NCBI GenBank assembly: GCA_937894335.1
Contig: CALCRU010000025.1
Span: 1-64,000, forward strand
Direction of reading: 5' to 3'
DNA: 64,000 nt
From: an uncultured Treponema sp.
Lineage (GTDB): Bacteria; Spirochaetota; Spirochaetia; Treponematales; Treponemataceae
The notes beneath the pieces were generated by a model. It had not been told where the DNA came from. It searched no databases and was given only the letters and a program-made list of their open reading frames with translations. Below are positions 33,335 to 41,919 of the stretch, in pieces (positions within the stretch are counted from its first letter, which is position 1; each line of letters starts with the position of its first letter). The translations under genes and the position numbers were made by a program.

Positions 33335-35321
33335 AGGTTTTTTCTATCTCCAGAATTTGGTCGCGGATTACAGAAGCCTGCTCGTAGTCTAGACGATCGG
33401 CGCATTCTTCCATCTCTTTTTTGAGGGCAGAGACAAGCTTCTTCCTCTGTGCAGGAACAAACAGGTTGGCGGTCTTTTTAAGAGTTTCAAGTTCAATTCG
33501 GGCGTTTTCTTCTGCGTCAACTTTCTGATGCTCAAGAATGTCTTCTATGGCCTTTTTAATTGTCCTTGGCGTAATGTTGTGTTCCTTGTTGTATGCTTCC
33601 TGAATGCTTCGTCTTCGGCGAGTTTCGTCAATGGCTTCCTTCATTGCGTCACTCATGCGGTCGGCATACATGACGACTTTTCCCTCTGCGTTTCTTGCTG
33701 CTCGTCCAATAATCTGAATCAGGCTTGTGGTGCTCCGTAAGAATCCAATTTTGTCAGCGTCAAGAAGGGCTATAAAGCTTACCTCGGGAAGGTCAATTCC
33801 CTCTCGCAAAAGGTTAATTCCAATGAGCACATCAATTTCTCCTGAGCGAAGACTTTTTAAAATCTCTACCCGTTCAAAAGTGTCTATTTCGCTGTGGATG
33901 TACTTTACCTTCATGCCTAGACCGATAATGTAGTCTGTTAGGTCTTCTGCCATTTTTTTTGTAAGGGTAAGAATCAAACTTCGTTCCTTTTTTGCAGTCC
34001 GTTCACTTACTTCCTTATAAATGTCTTGCATCTGTCCTTCGCTGGGCCTTACTTCTACGATTGGGTCAAGGAGTCCCGTGGGGCGGATAATCTGCTCTAC
34101 AACCTGAGTACTCTGCTTTACTTCTTCCTTTCGGGGCGTTGCCGTAACATAAATCACCTGATTCATCTTTGCGGTAAACTCGTCAATTTTAAGGGGCCTG
34201 TTGTCCAGTGCGCTAGGCAGTCTGAATCCAAAGTCTACAAGGTTCTGCTTGCGGCTTCTGTCTCCCTCGTACATGGCGCCAATTTGTGGAACTGTAACAT
34301 GGGCTTCGTCTATCATGCACAGAAAATCATCGGGAAAGTAGTGGAGCAATGTTGCCGGAGGTTCTCCGCTTTTTCGTCCTGCAATGGGTGCCGAATAATT
34401 TTCTATGCCAGAGCAGTAGCCCATTTCCTTCATCATTTCTATGTCGTAAGTTACTCTTGTCTTAAGGCGGTCGGCTTCCAAGAGTTTTTTCTGGGAAAGA
34501 AGCACTTCTACCCGTTCTTCCATTTCTTTCTGGATTCTTTCTGTGGCAACTGTAAGCTGGTCCTGAGGAACTACAAAATTCTTTGCAGGATAAATTGTCG
34601 TCTCGTCCAGTTCTTCCGTAATTTCTCCGCTTATTGCATTGAATCGACTTATGCGAGAAATTTCGTCCCACTCAAGTTCTATTCTGTAGGCTTCGTCAAA
34701 CTCCATGTAGGGAGGATATATTTCTATGATGTCTCCCTTGCGCCTAAAACTTCCTCTTTCAAGCACGGCGTCATTTCTTGTGTACTGAATGTGGGTAAGG
34801 TCCAGCCCCAACTGATGAAGATCGGGTACTTCTCCTTTTTCAAGATGAATCCTCATGCTCTTGTAAAGTTCTGGCATTCCCAGTCCGTAAATGCAGCTTA
34901 CTGTTGCAATGACAATTACATCTCGTCGCTCCATGAGGCTGTAGGTTGCTGCCATTTTCATTTGGTCTATTTCTTTGTTGATTGAGGCGTCTTTTTCTAT
35001 ATAAAGGTCCCGTGCAGGAACATAGGCTTCTGGCTGATAGTAGTCGTAGTAGCTTACAAAGTATTCCACTGCGTTATTGGGAAAGAATGTTTTGAATTCT
35101 CGGTAGAGCTGGGCCGACAAGGTTTTGTTGTGGCTTATGATGAGGGTAGGGCGCTGTACGGCTTCGATAATTTTTGCCATGGTAAAGGTCTTACCGCTTC
35201 CGGTAACACCTTTAAGGGTCTGATACTTGTCTCCCCGCAAAAATCCTTTTGCTAACTTTTCAATCGCCTCCGGTTGATCACCAGATGGAGCAAAGTCTGA
35301 TACAACTTCAAATTTTCTCAT
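33324..35321 (-). CDS. uvrB: UvrABC excinuclease subunit B
   Basis: A 665-residue damage-verification helicase of nucleotide excision repair. It opens FAPSGDQPEAIEKL and has LKGVTGSGKTFTMAK as Walker A. The damage-contacting beta-hairpin segment SYYDYYQPEAYVPARDLYIEKDASIN follows, then CMIDEAHVTVPQIGAMY, TATPRKEE, GINLLREGIDLPEV, IQIIGRAARNAEGKVVMYAD and a C-terminal UVR motif (EECADRLDYEQASVIRDQI). Length is normal. Confidence 0.97.
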   Translation of the reverse strand: MRKFEVVSDFAPSGDQPEAIEKLAKGFLRGDKYQTLKGVTGSGKTFTMAKIIEAVQRPTLIISHNKTLSAQLYREFKTFFPNNAVEYFVSYYDYYQPEAYVPARDLYIEKDASINKEIDQMKMAATYSLMERRDVIVIATVSCIYGLGMPELYKSMRIHLEKGEVPDLHQLGLDLTHIQYTRNDAVLERGSFRRKGDIIEIYPPYMEFDEAYRIELEWDEISRISRFNAISGEITEELDETTIYPAKNFVVPQDQLTVATERIQKEMEERVEVLLSQKKLLEADRLKTRVTYDIEMMKEMGYCSGIENYSAPIAGRKSGEPPATLLHYFPDDFLCMIDEAHVTVPQIGAMYEGDRSRKQNLVDFGFRLPSALDNRPLKIDEFTAKMNQVIYVTATPRKEEVKQSTQVVEQIIRPTGLLDPIVEVRPSEGQMQDIYKEVSERTAKKERSLILTLTKKMAEDLTDYIIGLGMKVKYIHSEIDTFERVEILKSLRSGEIDVLIGINLLREGIDLPEVSFIALLDADKIGFLRSTTSLIQIIGRAARNAEGKVVMYADRMSDAMKEAIDETRRRRSIQEAYNKEHNITPRTIKKAIEDILEHQKVDAEENARIELETLKKTANLFVPAQRKKLVSALKKEMEECADRLDYEQASVIRDQILEIEKTYGK

Positions 35322-35347
35322 GGGCTACCTCATTATTGCACAAAGCC

Positions 35348-36604
35348 TTATGATTCCGCCTCAAGGGTAACGCGGAGTTTTTCGTACCTGCCGTTTCTGT
35401 ATACCGTCACCGTTATTGTGTCACCGGGCTTCTTATCTTCTAGAGCGCTGTAGTAATCTGCAAGAGTGCCCACATCTATTCCGTCTATGCCTGTAATTAT
35501 GTCGCCTCCCAAATAAATTGTCTGGGCGTTCCTGCTTGTTCCGTAGCGTACTGCATTTGTTCCGCCCTTAAGACCCGCCTTTTCGGCACTACTTCCTCCT
35601 GCAACAGAACTTACAATCATTCCTGTAGAAATTCTGTAGCCTGCATAGTTTGCAATTCTGCTAGAGTTTTGCACCAAAGACACCCGTAAAATTCCTCGGT
35701 TAACTTTTCCGTACAAAAGCAGATCGCTTACAACCCTCCGTGCAGTGCTTACCGGAATTGCAAATCCCACTCCGCTGGAAGAGCCACTAGAAGAATATAT
35801 TATGGTATTGATTCCAATCATGCGTCCCTGGCTGTCAAGAAGAGGACCTCCAGAGTTGCCCGGGTTAATGGCCGCATCAGTCTGAATCATGTTGCGGATT
35901 ATGACACTTGTACTTTCTTGAATTGGTCTTCCCAGTCCAGAGATAATTCCCGTTGTCATGGTTCGCTCAAAGCCAAAGGGGTTTCCAATTGCAATTACTT
36001 TCTGACCAACTTTAAGAGTGTCTGAGGAACCAAAAGAAATAGTCTTTAATTCTTTTGATTCGGGAGGATTGAACTTAAGAACTGCAATGTCGCTTTCTTC
36101 ATCCTGACCTATGACAGTTCCCTCGTAAGAAGTTCCATCAGCAAGGGAAATTGTAATTGTGCTTGCGTTTTCTATAACATGAACATTTGTAACCACATAG
36201 CCCCTTTTGTCAATTATGCTTCCTGAACCTGAACCGCTAGAGGTAACCACTGGCTCAAGAAACCAGTCGTAACCCATGACCTGAGTTGTAATGTTTACGA
36301 CAGCTTCGTTACATTTTTCGTACACGCTGATGTTTTGCAGTTCGTCCTGAGTGTACTGCGAACTATCACCCGAAACGGTAAGCACTGGTGTGTTTGTTTG
36401 CAGAGTAAAATCTTCTGGGGTAAGTGAGGAGCCTTCTTTGGCATCTTCCACATCTTCTGCAAGTTTTACATCTTCTGTAGGGGAGGCTTTGCTTCCTCGT
36501 AAAAGTGAGGGAACAAGAAAAAAAACAATAAGGGCCAGTGCCGCAACAGAAAGACCCGTTATCAGCGAAGCAAAAACAATATGTCGTCTTGAGTAAAGTT
36601 TCAT
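35348..36604 (-). CDS. HtrA/DegP-type serine protease
   Basis: A 418-residue S1C protease anchored by one N-terminal membrane helix at about residues 9-32 (IVFASLITGLSVAALALIVFFLVP). The catalytic triad is visible as TNVHVIENAS (His), ESDIAVLKF (Asp) and INPGNSGGPLLD (Ser). One PDZ domain follows, at about residues 310-410, with GGDIITGIDGIDVGTLADYYSAL. It degrades misfolded envelope proteins. I chose ATG 36604, 6 nt after a -10 box; the frame extends upstream through the promoter. Confidence 0.93.
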   Translation of the reverse strand: MKLYSRRHIVFASLITGLSVAALALIVFFLVPSLLRGSKASPTEDVKLAEDVEDAKEGSSLTPEDFTLQTNTPVLTVSGDSSQYTQDELQNISVYEKCNEAVVNITTQVMGYDWFLEPVVTSSGSGSGSIIDKRGYVVTNVHVIENASTITISLADGTSYEGTVIGQDEESDIAVLKFNPPESKELKTISFGSSDTLKVGQKVIAIGNPFGFERTMTTGIISGLGRPIQESTSVIIRNMIQTDAAINPGNSGGPLLDSQGRMIGINTIIYSSSGSSSGVGFAIPVSTARRVVSDLLLYGKVNRGILRVSLVQNSSRIANYAGYRISTGMIVSSVAGGSSAEKAGLKGGTNAVRYGTSRNAQTIYLGGDIITGIDGIDVGTLADYYSALEDKKPGDTITVTVYRNGRYEKLRVTLEAES

Positions 36605-36610
36605 GCCGAC

Positions 36611-36640
36611 ACTATATGCCAAAAGCCCTCCTTTAGGCAA
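36611..36640 (-). promoter_or_regulatory. htrA promoter, predicted leaderless
   Basis: Minus strand: TTGCCT (36640-36635), an 18-bp spacer and TATAGT (36616-36611), 6 nt before ATG 36604. Confidence 0.6.
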
Positions 36641-36651
36641 GTGAAAACTTC

Positions 36652-36680
36652 TTGAAACTGTATCGCTCTTGTGGTAAACT
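36652..36680 (+). promoter_or_regulatory. Promoter of the small membrane protein at 36712
   Basis: TTGAAA (36652-36657), a 17-bp spacer and TAAACT (36675-36680) with an extended TG-G. A TGGAGA ribosome binding site follows at about 36696. Confidence 0.6.
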
Positions 36681-36711
36681 TCCATAAATTACTTGATGGA
36701 GATATTTTCTT

Positions 36712-36942
36712 ATGGTAGCAATTATCGTTGGACTTATTCTTATTGCATTCTGCGTTTTCGCATGTCTTCCCATGGGTCTTGCATGGGGACTTGATGTTGT
36801 TGCATTTCTTAAGGGATTTGCACCCGTGTTTGCCGCTTTTGTAGGACTGATTGCGATTTTCATTGGTATTGCAGACCTTAAGGATAAAAAGGAAGCAAAA
36901 AAGGAAGAACAGGCTGCCAAAGCCGCTTCCGAGCAGAAATAG
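36712..36942 (+). CDS. Small membrane protein of unknown function
   Basis: A 76-residue protein with two hydrophobic stretches, residues 2-24 (VAIIVGLILIAFCVFACLPMGL) and about 36-55 (FAPVFAAFVGLIAIFIGIAD), and a charged, Lys/Glu/Ala-rich tail. It has its own promoter and a ribosome binding site. It lies between htrA and the rplM promoter. I recognise no family. Confidence 0.75.
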   Translation: MVAIIVGLILIAFCVFACLPMGLAWGLDVVAFLKGFAPVFAAFVGLIAIFIGIADLKDKKEAKKEEQAAKAASEQK

Positions 36943-36951
36943 GGTTTCCTC

Positions 36952-36981
36952 TTGACATGGGAGCCAAAAATGTGCTATATT
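36952..36981 (+). promoter_or_regulatory. rplM-rpsI promoter
   Basis: A perfect TTGACA (36952-36957), an 18-bp spacer and TATATT (36976-36981) with an extended TG-C. It begins about 10 bp after the preceding gene. Confidence 0.8.
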
Positions 36982-36988
36982 CTCTTAC

Positions 36989-37075
36989 CCCGTATATAGT
37001 GCGGATGTCCTCACATGTCCGTGCAGTTCATGGTGTGATGCAAAGCCGTGAGCAACTTTTATGGAAGGTTAAACA
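36989..37075 (+). promoter_or_regulatory. Long leader of the rplM operon
   Basis: A leader of nearly 90 nt with a hairpin at 37001-37022 (GGA-TGT/ACA-TG-TCC, a 2-nt bulge). L13 is known to control its own operon through the leader in E. coli; whether this one does is inference. Confidence 0.4.
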
Positions 37076-37504
37076 ATGAAAACTATTTTCGCAAAGAAAG
37101 ACGAAGGCAAGAGCGACTGGTACATCATTGATGCATCAGGAAAGACTCTCGGACGCGTTGCAGCAAAAGCAGCAGCTGTACTACGCGGAAAGAACAAGGC
37201 AACCTACACACCCAACGAAGCTTGTGGTGATTGTGTAGTCATCATTAATGCAGACAAGATTCAGGTTTCAGGCAATAAGCATGAGGAAATGATGTATCGC
37301 CACTATACAGGATTTGTAGGCGGACTCAAAGAGCAGTCTTTTGACACTCTTATTGCAAAGCATCCTACAGAGCCCCTCCGCCGCACAATCGCCGGTATGC
37401 TTCCTCACAATCGTCTTGGTCGCCGCATCATCGGTAACCTTAAGATTTATGCAGGCAGCGAGCATCCTCATGTTGCTCAGAACCCAAAACCGCTTGAAGT
37501 GTAA
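37076..37504 (+). CDS. rplM: 50S ribosomal protein L13
   Basis: A 142-residue ribosomal protein with WYIIDASGKTLGRVAAKAAAVLRGKNKATYTPN, GDCVVIINADKI, RHYTGFVGGL and RRTIAGMLPHNRLGRR. It assembles early into the large subunit. It starts the conserved rplM-rpsI pair and has AAGGTT upstream. Confidence 0.97.
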   Translation: MKTIFAKKDEGKSDWYIIDASGKTLGRVAAKAAAVLRGKNKATYTPNEACGDCVVIINADKIQVSGNKHEEMMYRHYTGFVGGLKEQSFDTLIAKHPTEPLRRTIAGMLPHNRLGRRIIGNLKIYAGSEHPHVAQNPKPLEV

Positions 37505-37516
37505 TAGGAGTCTATC

Positions 37517-37909
37517 GTGGTAAAGAATATTGCAATTGGAACAGGAAGAAGAAAGACAGCCGTTGCCCGCGTTTATCTGCGTGACGGTTCTGGAAAAATT
37601 GTTGTAAACGGAAAGGACATCAAGGAATACTTTGCTACAAACGAGCAGGTTCGCCTTGTACGCCAGCCCCTTCTGGTTACTTCAAACGACAACAAGTTCG
37701 ACATCCTTATCAATGTATATGGTGGAGGTCTTAACGGACAGGCTGCGGCTTGCCTTCATGGACTTTCTCGCGCGCTTACACAGGTTGACCCTGACTGCCG
37801 CACATCACTTAAGGCAAACGGTTACCTTACACGCGATTCACGCATGGTAGAACGCAAGAAGTACGGTCAGCGTGGTGCACGCCGCCGCTTCCAGTTCAGT
37901 AAGCGTTAG
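37517..37909 (+). CDS. rpsI: 30S ribosomal protein S9
   Basis: A 130-residue small-subunit protein. It shows GTGRRKTAVARVYLRDGSGKIVVNG and ends in the tail KKYGQRGARRRFQFSKR, whose last residues reach the P-site tRNA. It starts 12 nt after rplM with AGGAG. Confidence 0.97.
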   Translation: MVKNIAIGTGRRKTAVARVYLRDGSGKIVVNGKDIKEYFATNEQVRLVRQPLLVTSNDNKFDILINVYGGGLNGQAAACLHGLSRALTQVDPDCRTSLKANGYLTRDSRMVERKKYGQRGARRRFQFSKR

Positions 37910-37943
37910 TTCCAACGCATTAGCGTTAGTCTTTGGATTATTT

Positions 37944-38579
37944 GTGGTAATTCAAGAGATAGAGCAGACTTCGCCCGGTGTATATAAACTTACGCCTGAG
38001 GCTGGGTCTGCCTTTTTTTTGCGTGCCGAATATTTTTTGCAGGATGAAAGCCTGAACTTTATTTCTCGCTTTACCTGCCGCCTCTGTCCTCAAAGCGAAG
38101 AACCCGAACCTGTTGTAGAGGAAGACATTTTGTATGCCTCCCTGTGCTATGCCGCAGAAAGTGCCGCAATGACCTATCTTGCCCGGGCAGAACAGTACAG
38201 GGTCTCCCTTGCAAAAAAACTTCTTGCCAAGGGAATAGATAAAAATGTAATCAAAGTTGCGTTGAATCATCTAGAAGAAGTTGGTTACCTCGACGACTAC
38301 CGCTTTGCCGGGGCTTGGCTTAGAAACCGCTCCATAGACCATGCGGAGGGAAGAACCCGTCTAGAAGCAGAACTCTTTTCTAGGGGAGTTAAACGGGAAG
38401 ATGCAAAACGCGCCCTTGACGAATACTGTGCTAGTGTGGACGAAGAATCAGTCTGCCGCCGCGCTCTGGAAAAACTCCTAAGAAAAAAGGTCCCCTCAGA
38501 AAAACACTATGCCGCCCTTGTACGACTAGGCTTTTCCTCCTCCACAATCCGAAGCATCCTTTCTGGCTCTGAATGCTAA
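37944..38579 (+). CDS. recX: RecX-family regulatory protein
   Basis: A protein of about 211 residues. The part after residue 85 carries tandem three-helix RecX repeats: ARAEQYRVSLAKKLLAKGIDKNVIKVALNHLEEVGYLDDYRFAGAWLRNRS, then the matching REDAKRALDEY and LVRLGFSSSTIRSIL blocks. RecX limits RecA filament growth. The N-terminal 80 residues are less conserved. The start is unsure: GTG 37944 gives a sensible N-terminus; the open frame runs back into rpsI. Two short overlapping hairpins built from AACGC/GCGTT at about 37901-37927 lie before it. Confidence 0.8.
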   Translation: MVIQEIEQTSPGVYKLTPEAGSAFFLRAEYFLQDESLNFISRFTCRLCPQSEEPEPVVEEDILYASLCYAAESAAMTYLARAEQYRVSLAKKLLAKGIDKNVIKVALNHLEEVGYLDDYRFAGAWLRNRSIDHAEGRTRLEAELFSRGVKREDAKRALDEYCASVDEESVCRRALEKLLRKKVPSEKHYAALVRLGFSSSTIRSILSGSEC

Positions 38580-38670
38580 GAGACTGTGCTTTTAAGTTTG
38601 AATCATGTAGGCAGAATTCGTAAGCAAAAGGAGCAGTACATGCGGTAAGAAAATGTGGCAGCATGCAAAT

Positions 38671-38698
38671 TTGCAATTTTGGAGGTTTGTGATATAAT
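38671..38698 (+). promoter_or_regulatory. Promoter of the HTH-REC gene
   Basis: TTGCAA (38671-38676), a 16-bp spacer and TATAAT (38693-38698) with an extended TG-A. A TTGAGG ribosome binding site follows. Confidence 0.7.
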
Positions 38699-38715
38699 GG
38701 ACTCTTGAGGTTTTT

Positions 38716-39345
38716 ATGTCCAACAATAAGTCCATAATGTATTCGGCACTTGAAGTTGCAGGTTTTTGCGGTGTTGTAAATCAGACTGCAATCAACTGGA
38801 TACGGAACGGCTATTTAAAGGCCTTTACCACACCTGGCGGACAGTTTAGAATTTATCCTGACGATTTGATTACCTTTATGCGTGAACGGGACATGCGCAT
38901 TCCAGAAGCTGTTCTTAATGCTGCTGCTTCCAATGCCGAAGAAAGCGAAGACCTTAAAACTGTTCTTGTAGTTGATGACGATGCCTCTTTAAACGATATA
39001 CTCTGCACCTACCTTAGAAAAAAAATTGATGAAAGCTTCGCAGAAGGTTATAAGGCGCTGACTGTAGTTCAGGCCTACGATGGCTTTGACGCAGGAAGTA
39101 AGATGGCTGTTCTTAAGCCTGCCGTTGTTGTCCTAGACTTGGATTTGCCCGGCATAGACGGATTTGACTTGTGTCGTCGCATAAAGGAAGACAGTCAGTA
39201 CGAAAAACCATCCGTCATCATAGTAACCGCTTTGGAAGATTCTGGCACCGAAGAAAAATGCCGCGAGTTGGGAGTTACCGCCTACTTTAAAAAGCCCGTT
39301 TCCTTTTCTGAACTGTGGGAATGCATCTGCACTGAATTGGCTTAG
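38716..39345 (+). CDS. HTH (excisionase/MerR-like) plus response-regulator receiver protein
   Basis: A 209-residue protein with the domains in unusual order. Residues about 5-60 form an excisionase/MerR-like winged HTH (YSALEVAGFCGVVNQTAINWIRNGYLKAFTTPGGQFRIYPDDL). After an acidic linker, residues about 80-205 are a REC domain: VLVVDDDASLNDIL (acidic pocket), VVVLDLDLPGIDGFDLCRRI (phosphoacceptor Asp), VIIVTAL and AYFKKPVSFSEL (conserved Lys). Phosphorylation probably controls DNA binding. No kinase gene is adjacent; the kinase remnant at 522 is far away. Confidence 0.85.
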   Translation: MSNNKSIMYSALEVAGFCGVVNQTAINWIRNGYLKAFTTPGGQFRIYPDDLITFMRERDMRIPEAVLNAAASNAEESEDLKTVLVVDDDASLNDILCTYLRKKIDESFAEGYKALTVVQAYDGFDAGSKMAVLKPAVVVLDLDLPGIDGFDLCRRIKEDSQYEKPSVIIVTALEDSGTEEKCRELGVTAYFKKPVSFSELWECICTELA

Positions 39346-39381
39346 ACTAAAATTATCCTTTGGGAATTTTGCTAATAAAAA

Positions 39382-39448
39382 AGCCAGCCGATTTATGAAG
39401 TGTACTTAACAGAAGCGCACTTCATTTACGACTGGCTCTTTTTTTTGC
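39382..39448. terminator. Bidirectional terminator between the HTH-REC gene and sppA
   Basis: AGCCAG-C-CG pairs with CG-A-CTGGCT, and an inner ATGAAGTG/CACTTCAT stem continues it. Eight or more T follow on the plus strand and about six on the minus strand. Confidence 0.85.
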
Positions 39449-39476
39449 CTTACTGTTACTCTTTTGAATCTGCCTT

Positions 39477-40580
39477 TTACCGCAGTATTCCGTCGTAGTA
39501 GTAGGCTGGTCCGCTTATGGTTCTTTCAAGAGACTGCTCTACAGCCTTTGGAAGTCCTGCAGAACTTGAAGAAGTTGCGGAAGAAAACTGAGTCATTGCT
39601 TCCGTAAACAAATCGTAGAAAGACTGGCTTTCTTCATACTTGAACTCAACCTCTTCGTATTCTTCTCCGTCAAAGGCCCTGTTCTGCATGGTGGGAACCG
39701 CATTCTTGTCCTGCATAAGAACTTCGTCAATCAGTCCGTTCTTTAAAGCCTGAGCAGCAGTGTAAATTCTTCCGTCTGCAAGAGTCTTTACATCGTCTAC
39801 TGGCATTCCTCTAGAGTCTGCCACAATGCCCACAAACTGTTCGTAGGCTTCGTCTGCAATGGACTGCATTATCTGAACCTGCTCTGCGGTAAGGGGTTCG
39901 TTGTAGTTGCCCATGTTCTTGTTTTTGCCCGAATGGATTGTGGTGTACTTGATTCCGTACTTTTCCATAAGGCCCGTAAGGTCAACGGAAGAACCTGCTA
40001 TTACGCCAATGCTTCCCGTAAGGGTGTTGCGGTTTGCCATGATGTAGTCTGCCGCGCATGCAATGTAATATCCGCCGCTTGCCGCCATGGACTGCATGTA
40101 GGCATAGACAGGACGACCTGTTTCCCTCTTGTAGTCAAGAAGTGCAAGGTATGTTCCGTCCGCCTCGTAAACAGTTCCGCCGGGGGAATCAATTACAAGC
40201 AGTATGCCCACATTGTTTGAATCTTCCTTGAGCATGTCTATGCTTTCCAAAAGCCATTCTTGATTGTAGCTAGGTCCTTCGGCCTCAATGGTTCCTGTAA
40301 TGTAAATCTTTGCAAGATATTTTGAATACTTGGGAATCTTTGGTCCGTTGTCAGACTTGTTTTGAGTGGTAAAGGGAAAGCGGGAAAAGTTAAATCCTGA
40401 ATTCTGGGAACTTGAACTTGACGGCTGCCATGTGGTGTAGTCGCTGTTCTTGCTTCGTGCAGAAATTATGGATGTTACGACGGAATAAACTACCGCAATT
40501 GCAATGACTGCGATAAATACTATGAGTCCAGTCTTTTTATTTTTGTCATTCTTGTTGTCGTTGTTTTCAAAGTCTGACAT
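39477..40580 (-). CDS. sppA: Signal peptide peptidase SppA, S49 family
   Basis: A 367-residue membrane-bound serine protease that digests leftover signal peptides. One membrane helix lies at about residues 17-40 (TGLIVFIAVIAIAVVYSVV). The S49 core follows: IYITGTIEAEG, LLVIDSPGGTVYEADG, VYAYMQSMAASGGYYIACAADYIMANRNTLTGSIGVI (Ser nucleophile region) and a later lysine region. It is of the short, single-copy type. It follows the DUF975 gene by 6 nt. Confidence 0.92.
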   Translation of the reverse strand: MSDFENNDNKNDKNKKTGLIVFIAVIAIAVVYSVVTSIISARSKNSDYTTWQPSSSSSQNSGFNFSRFPFTTQNKSDNGPKIPKYSKYLAKIYITGTIEAEGPSYNQEWLLESIDMLKEDSNNVGILLVIDSPGGTVYEADGTYLALLDYKRETGRPVYAYMQSMAASGGYYIACAADYIMANRNTLTGSIGVIAGSSVDLTGLMEKYGIKYTTIHSGKNKNMGNYNEPLTAEQVQIMQSIADEAYEQFVGIVADSRGMPVDDVKTLADGRIYTAAQALKNGLIDEVLMQDKNAVPTMQNRAFDGEEYEEVEFKYEESQSFYDLFTEAMTQFSSATSSSSAGLPKAVEQSLERTISGPAYYYDGILR

Positions 40581-40586
40581 TGTATT

Positions 40587-41420
40587 TTACTCCGTAGTTT
40601 CAGAGTCTGATGTTTCTTCTGATGCTGTTGATGTAGGCGCAAGGCTTTCTCCGTTCTGGACAGTCTCCGTGCTTCCTGAAAAATTTTCCTGTGCTCCAGG
40701 AAGTGTGGGGTCTGTGGGACCAAAGTCTTCTGGAGTAAGTGTTCCGTTTTTAAGAGCCTGAGCCTTAAGTGCATGGTAGGCGTTAGTATAAGACATTTCC
40801 ATATAGGGGATGAGCCAGAAGTACAGAATGCCCAGCGTAAAGGGTGCAAGTATCATCCATCCAAGGAAGCTTAATTCCATTACAAAAAGGTCTCCCTTGT
40901 AGCCTTTTGTCATTGCCATGCTCAGCTTCATTGCTTTTCTTACGCCAACATTGGGATGCTCTGCAAGGATGTAGAACATCTGTGAGTAGGCGAATGACTT
41001 TACAATGCCAGGAATGTAGAAGAGAAGTGCCCACAGGAATACCCAAAGAGTATACCAGAGGAAGCCCAAAAATCCCTGAAGCCACAAGTTGAATCCCTTT
41101 ATAAATGTAGAGAAACTGAGTTGTTCTTTTGTTCGTGACATGACGATGTAGAATCTGTTTGTAGCAATGAGTACTACTGCCTCTACAAAGATGAGTGCCA
41201 GAGAGGGAAGAAGCAGTGACGGCACGTTGTAGTCTGCAATTGTGTATGAGTCACCGTAATATATTTGCGATGCAATTGCCTCTGGACCTCCTTTAATGAT
41301 TGTAGGTAGCTCAAGTAAGAAAGCTATTGCCATTGTGAACAGCGTAATCAAAACCGGTGTTAGATAGCGGCCTTTAAGCTGCTGCTTTGCAATTTGTTTG
41401 TAGGATGGTCTGTCAAACAT
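40587..41420 (-). CDS. DUF975-type membrane protein
   Basis: A 277-residue protein with about five or six membrane helices (LITLFTMAIAFLLEL, LLLPSLALIFVEAVVLIATN, FLWYTLWVFLWALLFYIPGIV, FLGWMILAPFTLGILYFWLIPYM). The pattern YIPGIVKSFAYSQMFYILAEHPNVG followed by A-KLSMAMTKGYK-DLF is typical of DUF975. The C-terminal 45 residues are hydrophilic and Ser/Thr/Glu-rich. AAGGAG precedes ATG 41420. Its role is unknown; it is co-transcribed with sppA. Confidence 0.85.
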   Translation of the reverse strand: MFDRPSYKQIAKQQLKGRYLTPVLITLFTMAIAFLLELPTIIKGGPEAIASQIYYGDSYTIADYNVPSLLLPSLALIFVEAVVLIATNRFYIVMSRTKEQLSFSTFIKGFNLWLQGFLGFLWYTLWVFLWALLFYIPGIVKSFAYSQMFYILAEHPNVGVRKAMKLSMAMTKGYKGDLFVMELSFLGWMILAPFTLGILYFWLIPYMEMSYTNAYHALKAQALKNGTLTPEDFGPTDPTLPGAQENFSGSTETVQNGESLAPTSTASEETSDSETTE

Positions 41421-41451
41421 AAAAATCTCCTTAAAATTAGTTTGCATTTAA

Positions 41452-41480
41452 ATGATATCGATTTTGTGTATGTACATCAA
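41452..41480 (-). promoter_or_regulatory. Promoter of the DUF975-sppA operon
   Basis: Minus strand: TTGATG (41480-41475), a 17-bp spacer and TATCAT (41457-41452). Confidence 0.6.
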
Positions 41481-41501
41481 GTGCCGATGCATAAATAGCA
41501 C

Positions 41502-41919
41502 CGCAGAAATAAAAACAGGCTCTCAGAGAAAAATGCCTGCAAAAAAGGCTTCACTCGCGTTCGCTCGTTGCAGAATTTTTTTGCAGTCCCTTTTCTCTTA
41601 CGCCTGTTTTTATTTCTGCGAACTTCTTTGTAACGGACTTTTGTGTATAAAAAATGTGCAGATGTTTTGTATGCAGGCTTTTCCCTACGCACACTTCACC
41701 TGAATGAGGCTTCTTTGGGTAACAGGCGTTCTCCCTGTCGGGATTAGAATTTTTTTGCAGTCCCTTTTCTCTTACGCCTGTTTTTATTTCTGCGAACTTC
41801 TTTGTAACGGACTTTTGTGTATAAAAAATGTGCAGATGTTTTGTATGCAGGCTTTTCCCTACGCACACTTCACCTGCATGAGGCTTCTTTGGGTAACAGG
41901 CGTTCTCCCTGTTGGGATT
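41502..41919. repeat. Two tandem 174-bp direct repeats plus an inverted partial copy
   Basis: 41572-41745 and 41746-41919 are the same 174-bp unit with two mismatches. The segment 41502-41546 is an imperfect inverted copy of 41578-41621: CGCAGAAATAAAAACAGGC matches the complement of GCCTGTTTTTATTTCTGCG, and the following bases also match in part. As 174 is divisible by three, open frames run through both units, but I do not think they are genes. The second unit ends at the stop codon of the CYTH gene. No other gene lies in 41421-41917. Confidence 0.95.

Noticed and set aside
34026..34985. 319-residue open frame on the plus strand opposite uvrB
   Set aside because: It mirrors the uvrB coding strand, has no ribosome binding site or domain, and is rich in Cys, Phe and Tyr as expected of an antisense frame.
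41502..41919. Repeats as integron attC sites or a CRISPR array
   Set aside because: I could not find the paired R/L core boxes with GTT ends expected of attC, and two contiguous 174-bp units have no spacers.
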